A DNA stretch of 64,000 nucleotides, taken from assembly GCF_000182925.2 (NCBI RefSeq), contig NC_026505.1, positions 1,922,001 through 1,986,000 on the forward strand. The letters are read 5' to 3'. A program made the translations under genes and the position numbers. Under the pieces are notes generated by a model. That model saw only the letters and a program-made list of their open reading frames with translations. It searched no databases and was not told the origin of the DNA. Positions 11,680-22,721 of the stretch are shown piece after piece (the stretch's first letter is position 1; each line of letters starts with the position of its first letter). The DNA is from Neurospora crassa OR74A. Taxonomy: Eukaryota > Ascomycota > Sordariomycetes > Sordariales > Sordariaceae.

Positions 11680-14600
11680 GGGATTTTCCTTTTGTTCTTT
11701 CTTGTCTTGTTTTTACTCATTCTTTCGCATTGGATGGGGCGTCGAACCGGAGGAACTGGCAATGGCTTTCGGCTTCTAGTGCTTTCTTTTTGTCTTGGGA
11801 GATGTCTGCTCCGTTGATGGCAAACGGGTGATCATGATGGGTACTTGATGACACTGGGCGCTGCGTACAGAAAACCGGTACAATGGCGTTTAAAGGAGAA
11901 CATGAGGATTTGATTTGTGATTTATTGGTATTGAAAATATTTGGGACAAGGACAACGACACGGGGTATCAGTACAGGCTTTGTTGGAGGGCTTAGGGCAA
12001 TGAGAGCCGGAAAGATGTCAAAATGAGCAATCGAACACAGCTTCGACCATGGTAATTCCAGGACTTTGTTGAACAGAGAGAGATTAAAAGAGATGATATT
12101 GTTTGGTCACGAAACCGGGATTTGTCCAACACTGCAGTGGCTTTGACTCGTGCGGGGGAGGAGGAGATCATCGATGCAGGGTGATATGTGCCAAAGTTAT
12201 TTATGGCAAGAGCGATGAACACGATGTGATCGGATCTTGAGGATTTCTCTCCATTGGTGGTTGTTCTTGCAACTTTTGCCAAGTTGGTCGAGAGCGATAA
12301 CGCGCGGCTGCCTTGGAGTGACCTGAGTTCTTTCTTTCTTTCTTTTTTTCACAGTGAGGCCGGGTGAGATTGCCCTGGTTGGATGGGAAAGCCCAACTGC
12401 GTCCATCCCACGTCACCATCTGCAGCAAAGGTGCAGGAACAAGTCGACCAGTGAACAAGCTGCGCCTCAACAACCTGTATGGTCAAAGTCCGGACGGACA
12501 CTGAGACCGGCCCGGACTGCAGCCTGAACAATTGAGAATGAATCGAATCGGGGTTTCAACGAGGTGGAGTTGCATCACCCTTTACTGTGTAGTGTATGGT
12601 ATGCTACTAGATACCCAAGCCTTGGACACGCGCACAAGAGCCTCGCCAAGCGCCTATTGAGATCTTCAGCAGCGCGGCACTGCGACACTGCGGCTGTCTT
12701 AGTGATTTGTTGGCACAAGCGATGCGAACGGAAGAGAGGCATGGAGGCCGGCGTGGTCGGATCGGGATCGCATCGGCCGTGGTGGTCAGATTGCGGCCTC
12801 ATCACAGCCAACATGCTGCCGGACGGCGATGCCTTGCTTTGGCGGTCCAGTCTTGTCCTGGCTTCAGGGCGGAGTGATGACAGCAGCGCACATTTCCCCA
12901 CACACACCCGACACCCACAGGCGAGCCTGATCCAGGAACAGGTCGGGACTGGAGCCGTGGTCATCGTGGGTTAGTCCTGATTGGTGATAGTACAGTCCAT
13001 TCTAATGACCATGTCACCCCTGCTCGCTCCTGGTCTGCCCCTGTCCGACATTGGCCTGTCCCTGCTCCCCCGTTCATGGCATTCTGGAGTCCCAAGGCGC
13101 CGCGCGCAAAGCACGTCGTCGACCATCCCAAGGGGGGTGATGGCGAGGCGGGTATCCCCTCGGAGCCCTCATGGCGTGGTACCTGTTATAGGCATCGCCG
13201 AGGTCACACTGACCGGAACCCAACAGCAGCCCCCCGGGAGCAATCTTCTTCCACCTGTTGAGACGTTGGAACCGTACCCGCAACCGAGCCATCGCAACGG
13301 CAACGGGCAGCGGGCGAGCAACCGGCCGGGGCGGAAGACAACAGCCAGGAGTCCACTCAGGACAGCACACGACCATCAGACAGGGTGCAAATTGAAATGT
13401 CGGGCCCAAACAGAGTCAAGCGCATAGTACCAGAGGGCTGAAAGCGGCGAATCAAAAGCTGCAAATTCTCCCCATATGCCGTTGGATAATGTCTGGAACA
13501 GCATCGCTAAACCCAATCGGGCCCTAAGCGAAAGGAGTCCGGGCCTGGCAGTGGTGCGTGTGGGTCTGGGTCGGTCTTAGTCCAGGTCCCAAAAAAGTCC
13601 ACACTTGTTCCATCTTGTTCATCTCATTGATGGCCCTCGACCGACCGTGATCCGCCTCATCCACTTGTTCTGACTTGCATCCAATTACTGCTCGGCTTTC
13701 TGCTGAATTCGAGCTGCCATTCGTTTGCCTCTGGCCTGCTAGAACCTGCGCGCTGCCGCCATTCATTCCTTTTTTCCCTACGCTAGTTTCCATTCCCCTC
13801 CACGGACGACGGCTCCCGTCTTTCGTTGCTACCCTCTCTCGCGAGCCCCCTTTGCGCCGTCCTTTGTACACTTCGTTTGATCCAATCCCCGGCGCCGGCT
13901 GTTCTGCATTGTTACGTACATGCGTACCGTCTTTGTGCTACTCCTAGAGCCATCCACCTGATCGACCGCACTCTCGTTCTAGCGCAGTCCCTCCTGCGTC
14001 TTCTGCGTGTTCTCCTGCGTACCAGTAGCGTACCTCGGACCTCCATTCCCCGCATTGATTGCTGCTTCCGCCAGTTTGCGACAAGTCAAGTTGCTTGTTT
14101 GTGTCCTAGGTACCTGCCTACATACATCTACGGACTGTCGTATTACTGTCGATACTATTTCCAGTACCTCCTTCAGTACCTCCTTCAGTACCTCCCTCAG
14201 TACCTCCCGTAATTTCAGATTTGCGACTGGTCGGGTACACTTGCTGTTTCATTCTGTGTGCAACCACCATTGTTCACGGCCACGGAAAGAGCTACCTGCG
14301 ACGACGCACCTTCCGTTGTCATTATATTCATAAGCTCAAGATCCGGCCGTACCTGCCTGATCTCCTGGCTTCCTAATTCTCACGACTGGCGACTGGCGAC
14401 CGGTAATCGGCGACCGCCTGCCAGCCCATTCAACTCCAATAACCTACTACCTCTAGAGTCTTTATCTACGACATATCTCTACCACCCACCATAATCACCT
14501 CCGATCCCCGAGCTTTGCGACTATATCAAACCGCTTCTTCCTCCCCCGATTCGACTGCGGAAGACGACATTGCTCCAGGCGGTGTCCGACTCCCAACGAG

Positions 14601-14766
14601 ACACTCCCCGATTCAACTTCGTTTAGACTATGGGAGCCGACGACAGCATCGTATCTGCGAGATCCCCAGGTTCATAGACGAATACGAAACCGCGCCGCTA
14701 TGCTGCGCTCCAGCCGGACATACCACACGCCCATGAGAACAAGACCTACAACGAACACCGAATACC
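11680..14766. other. Intergenic region and probable long leader of the GAS2-domain gene
   Basis: No convincing gene. The left part is presumably the 3' region of the regulator. From about 13650 the plus strand is strongly pyrimidine-rich, fitting a long fungal promoter and 5' leader. Frames of up to about 148 codons around 12560-13430 lack motifs and overlap on both strands. Confidence 0.5.
14162..14208 (+). repeat. 12-bp tandem repeat, about four copies, CAGTACCTCCTT
   Basis: Two exact CAGTACCTCCTT units are followed by CAGTACCTCCCT and a final CAGTACCTCCC. It lies about 560 bp upstream of the GAS2-domain start codon, in the presumed leader or promoter. Confidence 0.93.
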
Positions 14767-17592
14767 ATGACCAGATCCCCCTCCTCCTCTCCCAACCTCT
14801 CCCACGCCCTCGCGGTCGTCACCCCGCGTAGCCGCCCCCCGCGATCCTCTACCGAATCGCCTCCCCGGCGCTACCGCGAAAACGACGACCTCTTGTCCAA
14901 CCTCACCCCGCGCACCGCACTCGATACCATACGGAACCCTACGGGGGAATTCAGGGCATGCATGGCTTCCGCATCTCCAACTGAGCAGGCCTTTGCTCTC
15001 CGAGCCGCCATCGCTAGCAACAAGATTCAGGAATGGCTTGATGAGCTTTCATCGTGGCCCTGGCCGTCCGGCGCAAGCTCCGCTGGCTTTCAGGTGCCCG
15101 ACTTGAAGAGAAGGAAGTTTGAATCCGCAACCCAGCTCTCCGACAAGCTGTACTGTGGCAGCCTGCCCGCTGCCGAAGTTGCCAAGTATGAGAAGCGCGT
15201 GGAGGAGATATACAAGGACATGGAGGAGATCGATATCGAGGAAATCAAGAACCATGTCCTGCGCAACCATATTGTTCCGCTATCAGCCTTCGGTTCTCCC
15301 ATCCTGGGCTCGCACCGACCTCTCCCCAGCTATTCCCATATGGACGATCTTACAGCATTTCTTACGGCTACTATCATGCAAACCCTACCGAATTTGGCTC
15401 GTCTTAGCAGACTCCTAAACTCCTGGAGCATTCGATTGCTTGTTTTGAAGAGGGTTCCCGCCTTCTTGGACACTCTCGCTGATGGAGAGATTGCTCTTCA
15501 ATCTGGCCGGAATGTAGCTGGATTGGATTCCAATGCTCGCGCGATACAAAGTAGGCCGCCTTCGCCGCTGTCATGGGCCGAGTTCAACGTGATAAAGTCG
15601 GTACTGGAAAAGAAAGTCGCAAAGGCCGGTCGCGACCTGGATGTCATGCTCGACAGTCTAGAAGGATGGGAATACACACTCCCTGACGAATGGCTGGACC
15701 GAGTAGAGTCTCTAGAGAAGCAATATGGCGAATGGGTTGCTGCCTGCGAGCACAAAATTAAACAAGCAAACTTGAAGATTGATGCGCCAACTTATAGCGA
15801 CACTGCCGCCAAGCTGGACTTGGATGAACGGAAACAACAACAGACGAACAATGCGCCCATGAATGGCGCAGTTGCTTTGACCGTCCAAGACCAACAAAGT
15901 GATGACTTGACAGATAATCATAAGACCATGAACGTCGACGTTCCTCCCCTTATCAAAGTCCACGTTCCTTTGGAGGGAATCGACGAGAATGACGCTGAGA
16001 AAGGAGAAAATGACTCCTGGACGTTTGTGGATGAAACTGCCGCCCCAGAAACCAATGATGAGAGCCTAATCACAGAGGAGCGTCCCTTGGGCGGATTTGA
16101 CGGATCTGATATTGATGGAGCTTCGGCAAGTGGGATGATGCCCTCTCCTAATATTGTGGCTAGCTCGAAGGGCTCGAGGCCTCATTCCTCCAGTCTGAGC
16201 TATGCGACCTCTGATGGCGAATATTTCGAACTAGACCCCTTCGACTCAGATTTCGACTTCGATGATAACCTCGAGCATGATCTTCCTGGCTTCCCCCGCT
16301 CGAGGCGCGATAGCAACTTCTCCACCACTTCAACCATTGTATTTGGCACTCGAGCACTCGAGCAGGAGACCCCAGATCGCTCTCGGAGACGGAGTAAGGA
16401 TCTTGACGGCAGTCTTTCGGGGGATGTCAGCCCTCCAAGCTCCCCTCCACGCTTTAGCAGATCAAAGTCGAGGCTCAGGTCACTATCGCGCGGTTTTAGC
16501 GACATGCCAACTGTGGCCGAGTTGCCAGACTTTGACGAGTCAAATCTCGAGTCATCGGCTGTCAATGAGGACGGAAACCCATCCAAGTCTAACGCCGGAG
16601 ATTCGGATGTAAAGCTGGATCTGCTCCAGCAGCAGATTAGCGAGATTCTGGAGTCTGTACCGGCTAAGATCCGCCTCACCTCTGAACCCTCACCGATTAA
16701 TTTGAATCCCCCTGATTTCACTGCCCTAAACAGGAAGTCATCTAAGCCGGAGCTGCGCAACAGGAGTCAGTCCAGTCTGTCAACCAGGTCTACCTTGTCG
16801 TCCCGTGCGGGAACACCCTCTTTTACGCTCGCCCCGGCACCTTCCCGCGGCTCCCGACAACGCAACCGCGGCAGTCATCGTGATATCAAGATTTACCACC
16901 TTACGAGGAACAACGGTGAAGCTCCTATCAAGCTGTTCATCCGATGCGTTGGCGAGAACGGCGAACGGGTCATGGTGCGAATTGGCGGTGGATGGGCTGA
17001 TTTAGGCGAGTATCTTCGGGTTTTCGCCAGCCACCATCGCCGAAACGTCGCGCTAGAGGGCAAGGTGGAGGTCAATATGCCTCGTGTAATAGCTGGTGGC
17101 TCTAGCTCACCCACTCGGCCGCCATCCACACGGTCTACCCAGGATCGACAATCCCCTCCGGATACTCCCTTGAACGTCCGCAAGACTAGGAAGCCTGCGG
17201 AGGCAAGCGAGGAGAACGCCGGAACACCCAAAGCGACTCCTAAGACGCCCTTCGTTCCGGCTGGTAAAGCGACTGCCGTATCGTCGCCAAGAGCCCCATC
17301 AGTTGCAGCCCGCTCCCGCTCGATTTCGACTCGCTCTCGCTCAAGCTCCCGCCTCAGCCATCGTGGTGACGAGGAGATTGCGCTTGGATTAGCAGGGCCG
17401 CGGACGAAGAACATTGAAATGAGTGAGGAGGATAAAGCGTGGGTGGAGGATATGAAGGCTAAGGTGCAGAACGCCTCTGGCATGAACCGTCAAGTGTCGG
17501 ACTCGCCAGCTACTGCAGAGGGAAAGTTCGGCGACATGGGCAAGATTGGCGGGACGAAACGGGTTTTTAAACGTCAGGGCGGGTTGCCATGA
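14767..17592 (+). CDS. GAS2-domain protein, probable microtubule-binding
   Basis: A single uninterrupted frame of 941 aa; the ATG follows ACC. Residues about 703-775 form a GAS2-related (GAR) domain (KIYHLTRNNGEAPIKLF, ending RVMVRIGGGWADLGEYLRVF), a zinc-associated fold that binds microtubules in animal GAS2 and spectraplakin proteins. The first ~350 residues look helical and spectrin-like (for example EVAKYEKRVEEIYKDMEEID). The middle is acidic and Ser-rich (DPFDSDFDFDDNLEHD) and looks disordered. The C-terminal ~165 residues are basic and rich in Ser/Pro/Arg (RSRSISTRSRSSSRLS). No calponin-homology domain is visible, unlike animal GAS2. The likely role is cytoskeletal or MTOC/septal organisation; this is inferred from the domain only. 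No gene name is assigned. Confidence 0.88.
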   Translation: MTRSPSSSPNLSHALAVVTPRSRPPRSSTESPPRRYRENDDLLSNLTPRTALDTIRNPTGEFRACMASASPTEQAFALRAAIASNKIQEWLDELSSWPWPSGASSAGFQVPDLKRRKFESATQLSDKLYCGSLPAAEVAKYEKRVEEIYKDMEEIDIEEIKNHVLRNHIVPLSAFGSPILGSHRPLPSYSHMDDLTAFLTATIMQTLPNLARLSRLLNSWSIRLLVLKRVPAFLDTLADGEIALQSGRNVAGLDSNARAIQSRPPSPLSWAEFNVIKSVLEKKVAKAGRDLDVMLDSLEGWEYTLPDEWLDRVESLEKQYGEWVAACEHKIKQANLKIDAPTYSDTAAKLDLDERKQQQTNNAPMNGAVALTVQDQQSDDLTDNHKTMNVDVPPLIKVHVPLEGIDENDAEKGENDSWTFVDETAAPETNDESLITEERPLGGFDGSDIDGASASGMMPSPNIVASSKGSRPHSSSLSYATSDGEYFELDPFDSDFDFDDNLEHDLPGFPRSRRDSNFSTTSTIVFGTRALEQETPDRSRRRSKDLDGSLSGDVSPPSSPPRFSRSKSRLRSLSRGFSDMPTVAELPDFDESNLESSAVNEDGNPSKSNAGDSDVKLDLLQQQISEILESVPAKIRLTSEPSPINLNPPDFTALNRKSSKPELRNRSQSSLSTRSTLSSRAGTPSFTLAPAPSRGSRQRNRGSHRDIKIYHLTRNNGEAPIKLFIRCVGENGERVMVRIGGGWADLGEYLRVFASHHRRNVALEGKVEVNMPRVIAGGSSSPTRPPSTRSTQDRQSPPDTPLNVRKTRKPAEASEENAGTPKATPKTPFVPAGKATAVSSPRAPSVAARSRSISTRSRSSSRLSHRGDEEIALGLAGPRTKNIEMSEEDKAWVEDMKAKVQNASGMNRQVSDSPATAEGKFGDMGKIGGTKRVFKRQGGLP

Positions 17593-17983
17593 TGGGATGG
17601 AATGCATGTCGGATGGCACACGGGACGGAACGGGAACGGGACGACACGTGTACGGCATGAATCGGGCGAGGGGGCTTGTGGGTAAGGGCTAACGAACTTG
17701 ATGTGGAGGAATGATCGGCGTTTCAGGGATTCACGGGCAGGTTTCACTCCTGCTATCCCAGAGATTGCGGTGGTTTCACATGAAGTTTGTCATTACCCCC
17801 GGTTTTGGTATGGGTGGAGAGTTTGGGATCTACGGGGCTTATGCGCATCATGTCTTATGCCGTCCGTTCCTCTAATCTCTCCTATCCTGTCGGATCCCCA
17901 CACACCCATGCTGCATTTCCTTCCTCTATGCGGTTATTTTTTCTTCTTTCTCGACCTCGTCACTTGGACGAAGGTCATCACTC

Positions 17984-18009
17984 TCATCATCATCATCATC
18001 ATTATTATT
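17984..18009. repeat. (ATC)n(ATT)n microsatellite
   Basis: Six ATC-type units run directly into ATT units in non-coding DNA downstream of the GAS2-domain gene. Confidence 0.85.
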
Positions 18010-18221
18010 ACATGCATTGTTGTGGGATTTTGCTACTTTTGTTACTTTCTCTCTACTGTCAACAAATACCCCCGGAGCTCTCTTGGTCTTTTCACATCTT
18101 TGCATTCAAATATCCCAATCTTTTTACCATAATCATTATCAAATTATAAACGAAACTCTACCATTCATACATACATATTACACACAATCTTACCATACAC
18201 AGACCATAAACAAAGAGGGAG

Positions 18222-18244
18222 GAAGAAGAAGAAGAAGAAGAAGA
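18222..18244. repeat. (GAA)n microsatellite
   Basis: About seven GAA units in non-coding DNA. Confidence 0.85.
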
Positions 18245-18381
18245 GACATTCATATGTCGGTTTACGACTTTCTTTGTACTACTGTCGGAAAGGAGGAAGG
18301 GATACCCAAGACAATACAATACCCAAGGAAGGACGACGGAACGCATATGCAATGGATGGACGTATGGTACGCTCACACACA

Positions 18382-18400
18382 CGGACGGACGGACGGACGG
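18382..18400. repeat. (CGGA)n tetranucleotide repeat
   Basis: Nearly five tandem copies of the CGGA unit in non-coding DNA. Confidence 0.85.
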
Positions 18401-18560
18401 AAGGCGAATCAGGAACAGGAACTCGGACAAAGCAAGACGGGCGTCGGACAAATTTTCTGTCGGTTTTAGGTCAGGTATATGTCAGTTTTTTGTTTTGATT
18501 TTCGGCGACAACGGACGGCGGCGAACGAAGGGTGTTTGGTTGGGTCTTTGTGAGAATTTG

Positions 18561-18577
18561 CTGTCTGTCTGTCTGTG
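18561..18577. repeat. (CTGT)n tetranucleotide repeat
   Basis: About four CTGT units in non-coding DNA. Confidence 0.8.
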
Positions 18578-19456
18578 TTTCTGAGGATAGGCAGACGGGC
18601 AAAACACAAACCCGCTCGGCGTACAAAACAGCATTCTTCGGCTGGGGGTTTTATTGGCTAGTTCTTTAGATATTTATACACTTTACTATTATTACCTACA
18701 TTGACTTGAATTTGTAATCCTTTAGCCACGCAAGCAACAACTTATGAGCCATAGCTCAGATAGAGCCTCAACAACAAGAACACGATGAGGCCAAAACAAG
18801 CTGACGACTGTCTAGTTTCTACTCTGAAACACGAAAGAACGGACACACCTAGATCGTAACCAGACGCGCAGTTACTGATCACCCATTCATGACATAAGAT
18901 ATTCGTCTCAGGACTGAGATAAGATGTTTCACACCCACACTTCCAACCTTCAAAGAAAAAAAAAGAATTTCTTCTCTACGTGTTCCCATCCTGATCAGAA
19001 AGAAAGACCGCCAGGCTCTACCCGGCCTCTACCAAGATCGCCTCCTCCCAAAGCCGTTCAACCCGCGCCTTCTTTCCTTTTGTCCAGGTTCCTTCCTTAA
19101 CGGCAACCTGCCCCAGCACCAGGCAGAGAGTAAGGGAAACTAAGAACTGCCCCCTCGTCATCGCGCCTTCCCAAATACAGCCTTCACTTTCATCTTCATA
19201 CTTACGGTATGACCCAATCAAATTACCCTGTATTTTGACTCAACCACAAGGAACTGAATAACGCGCGATTGCAAAAGCGGTTGAGTGGTCTCGTTAGTCG
19301 GGAGGTGAATCCTGAAGATCACCGAACGACACGGAGTTATTCGGACTGGACTCCAGTAGCTCCCGTCTGTGTGACTGAACTATAAGGTAGGGAAGAGGAG
19401 TATCTGGGACAGGAGGGGGAGGTACGTGTAGGAAGTTGGGGAAGAGCCACGGGCAG

Positions 19457-19493
19457 ATCATCATCATCATCATCTTCTTCTTCTTCTTCTTCA
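19457..19493. repeat. (ATC)n(TTC)n compound microsatellite
   Basis: A block of ATC units passes into about six TTC units, roughly 220 bp beyond the peroxidase stop codon. Confidence 0.85.
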
Positions 19494-19712
19494 TCGTATA
19501 GTACCGTTTCTTGAAGCCTTGTTCGGATAGTAGCAAACCCAATGACCTTCCACTGAAGCATCAATCAACCGATAGTTCAACGTCATAAAAAAAAAAAAGT
19601 ATCAACCTGTTTATGCATGTATGTATACTCCAAGAGCCCAGTCAGTCGCAATGTGTATCCTATCTGTATCCTCCATCCATGAACCTGATCCTAACTGAAA
19701 ACATTATTAAGA

Positions 19713-22700
19713 TTAAAGCCTCCGTCCTCTCTCCAAACGAGACCTCCTTGTCTTTGATGACGAAGACGAACTAGCACTTGCCAACCGATAAAGCTCAAGT
19801 CGGTTTCCGGCGCCGCAGTACTCGTAAGGAGTACCGGCACAAGTGAAGCTGCAATCAGCCAGCGGAGCGGGAGCGGAGCCGCCGCGGAGGGTGTTGCCGC
19901 AATAGCCTATGTTACAAGGTCAGGTTAGTGTTTCCCAGTCTCATGAGAGCTTTATTAGAAAAAGCACAGGGGACAAAGAAAAAGAAAATAGAAGGAAATA
20001 GGGAAAAAGAAAAAAAAAAAAAAAGACTTACACTCCCTCCCATACTCCACCCCAAAATACTCCCACCCACTACAAGCCTCCGCACATCCCTCCAGCGTCA
20101 TCCCGTCATCAGCCCAGGCCTTGCCCTCCAGCGCCCTACCGCCTTCAGTAGCTTCAGTCTGGCATCCGACAAAGACGTAATCGCCCACCGTGTCCTTTCT
20201 TCCCAGGGTAGCCGTTGGCTGTGCTGCGCTAGCAGTAGTACTTGTTGCTGTTGTTCCCGTCCCAGCATCGTGCTTCGCGTACAACTCCAGCCGATTCCCC
20301 GCTCCGCAATACTCGGTCGCATCACCAGCGCACAACATGTTACACTCGCTATCGGGCGCCTCGGAGCTGCTAGCTGCCAAGGAGTTGCCGCAGTAACACT
20401 CGCGAGCGTATTCGACGCCGAAGTAGGCAAAGTTGCCTGCGGCGGTGCAGTTGGCCGCGCACGACTCGAGCGTCATGGTGTCGTAGGCAAAGGAAGCGCC
20501 GGTTAGGGCGCGCACGCCGGATCCTTCGGTTGCGCAGCGGAGGCGGGTGTAGCCGGCGACTGTGGGTTTCCTGGCGGGGCCGGTGGCGGTGGGAGTAGTG
20601 GAGGAGGTGGTGCTGGAGGGGGCGATGGTGGTGCTGCTTGTGATATGGCTGGAGCTGGTGACCTCAACTACGCTACTGGTTGATGATGGCCCAGCTGCGG
20701 AAGAGCTGGCAATCGTGGAAGAAGCGTCTGGCTCGTTACCACCACCACCACCACCACCACCACCACCACCACCAGGCGTGGTGCAGGATGCAGTTCCAGA
20801 AAAGGCAGCGCAGCTGCCTGATAGATCGCTGGCCTTGTTGAAGCTATCGGAGTTGGAGCCTGCGGTGACGCTGAGTTTGGCGGCGTAACTCAGACCACCT
20901 GCGATGGTGTAGCTGGCGGAGTAGAAGGTATAGGGACCCGCACAGTCGCCTTTTGTCATGGCTACGGTGGTGCTGCTGAGGATAGGGACAGGGTTGCCGT
21001 TGCGGACGACGCCGCGGGGAGTAAGGTAAGAGATGCCCAGCGAGGGAGTTGCGGTGATGTCGTTGCGGACCTATTTTGTCAGTCAGCGGAGGCATGCCGG
21101 GAAGATGGGAAGGAGGAGGAAGAGCCTACAAGCGCAGAAACGGTGAGTGCACCTGAGCTCTGAAGAAGACAGCTCTGAGGTTTTTGAAGGATAATGGCAT
21201 CTGACAAAGGGTAGGAGTTTCCGTTGTTGTCGTACGACTCGCTGGTGCCGTCGTTGAGATTGACGGTGACTGTGAAGGAAGAAATGCCTGAGGAAGTGGG
21301 AATGTTGGTTGAGATAGGGAAAAACTATGTGCCTGGTCAGTTGTGAAGAGTTAAGCGCTCGAGTGCCAAAGGAGCATACCTCAAAAGTATCATCAAACCC
21401 GGTACCAGCTCCTTGTACGGTGGCGGTATATGAGCACGACCCCGAAGCGCAACCCCCGTTCCTATCTTTCCAAGTCATCTTGATGTTCTTGATGGCGCCA
21501 GAAGCCCGGTTTGTTGTGCGAACTCTGATATACCCACTCAGAAGAAAAGTGCTACCTCCCGAATTCAAGGTCAATTGCATATCAACAGGCTTAACCGCAT
21601 ACGGGGCAATTGGGTCCGTCAACGTCACCCCCGAGGGCACAGTATCAATCATCTTCTGAAGAACAGTCTTGCAAACGTCCCTGAAAGTCGTCGCCGACGT
21701 TAACCCGTTCATCGTGGCATTGCCATCAATGTTAAACACCTTAAAATCCGAGTGTCTGTTCACCGCAACAGCTGGCCCAACCACTAGCGGATTCTGCGTT
21801 GTCCCCGAGATGTACTCAGTGACCACCTTGTTATCGAACGTAGCATCGGTGGTATCAAGCTGCTTCTGACCGTTCGTTCCCGTACCGGAGGGCACAATCT
21901 CGGGAAACTCTTCCGAGTGGACACCACCGAGAGTATGTCCGCAAGCCGTCACCTGGATCATCTCCTCGGTACTGAACCCCATACGGTCGAACTGTTGCCT
22001 AAACGTTTCGGCCGAGTTCTGGGGCTGTGGTACGCCGGTGCTGCCGCTGGACGTTGCGTCTTTCCTCCCGAGGCGAAGGGGAACGACGGGGCCTCCGCAA
22101 GATCGGACGGAGGCGTAGACGCCGGCGGCAATCAGGTCGGCCATGCTCGATTGGGATGAGTAGTAATTGGCCAAGAACCTGAGGGTGGTGTTGTGGCCTG
22201 GCCCGGTGTTCTCACCGTTTGTGAGCTCGAATTGGAGTGAGGCGTCGAGCCCGCCGGTGCCGAAGACGCGGTTGTGGGTGGCCATGTCGCTGGTCGGAAG
22301 TTAGCAATTTGTGCGGACTATATTCATTCGTCCAACTACAACATGTATTCATTTCCATATAATTTCCCATGAGGTGTCATTCCATTCCCTTGACTTTTTT
22401 TTTCTTTTTTGTTTATCGTCATCCGCCATTTTGACCTACCCTATTTTCTACCCTCATCACTGAAAGCCAGGAAAAAAAAAGAAGGATTCAAAACACATAC
22501 TGGAATCCCACCCGCAGCCACTCCGAGGCCGTTACCCTCCCAGGCCCGGCAGCCTCGTTGTTACAAGGCGTAATGACATCATTAAAGACCCTGCCCTTAA
22601 ACCCCTGGAGTTGATAGACAATCTCCTCCATCTCGTCGGTGGCGGCGGGCCATGTTGGGTCGGCTCCAGTCCTGGCCGCCAGCGAGAGCAGGCCAGCCAG

Positions 22701-22721
22701 GGTGGGATGTGCGTATCTCAT
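19713..22721 (-). CDS. Secreted plant-type heme peroxidase with two WSC domains
   Basis: Five exons on the minus strand: 22721-22501, 22289-21380, 21324-21130, 21070-20032 and 19906-19713, giving 852 aa. The N-terminus MRYAHPTLAGLLSLAA suggests a signal peptide. The first splice join rebuilds the distal heme pocket: exon 1 ends LRVGF plus CA, and exon 2 supplies C, giving LRVGFHDMATHN with Arg70 and His74 (R-x3-H). GTGGLDAS matches the following conserved segment, and ACGHTLGGVH carries the proximal His (about residue 192). This is the class I/II peroxidase fold. Residues about 542-553 are poly-Gly (an ACC/GGT repeat) in a Ser/Thr-rich linker. WSC domains follow at about 616-706 and 740-833, each with ECYCGN and EYCGAGNRLELY. 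WSC domains bind fungal wall polysaccharides, so a wall-associated extracellular peroxidase is inferred. The substrate is unknown. No GPI signal or membrane helix is visible; the tail is basic. Confidence 0.9.

Larger units (their letters stand above)
17593..19712. other. Convergent intergenic region with several microsatellites
   Basis: This lies between the 3' ends of the GAS2-domain gene and the peroxidase gene, so it should hold two terminators or 3' UTRs. It contains (ATC)n/(ATT)n, (GAA)n, (GGAC)n, (TGTC)n and (ATC)n(TTC)n tracts but no credible coding frame. Confidence 0.6.

Noticed and set aside
12564-13427. Two plus-strand frames of 136 and 148 codons and antisense partners
   Set aside because: No motifs, open in several frames at once because of GC content, and no start context or splice extension supports them.
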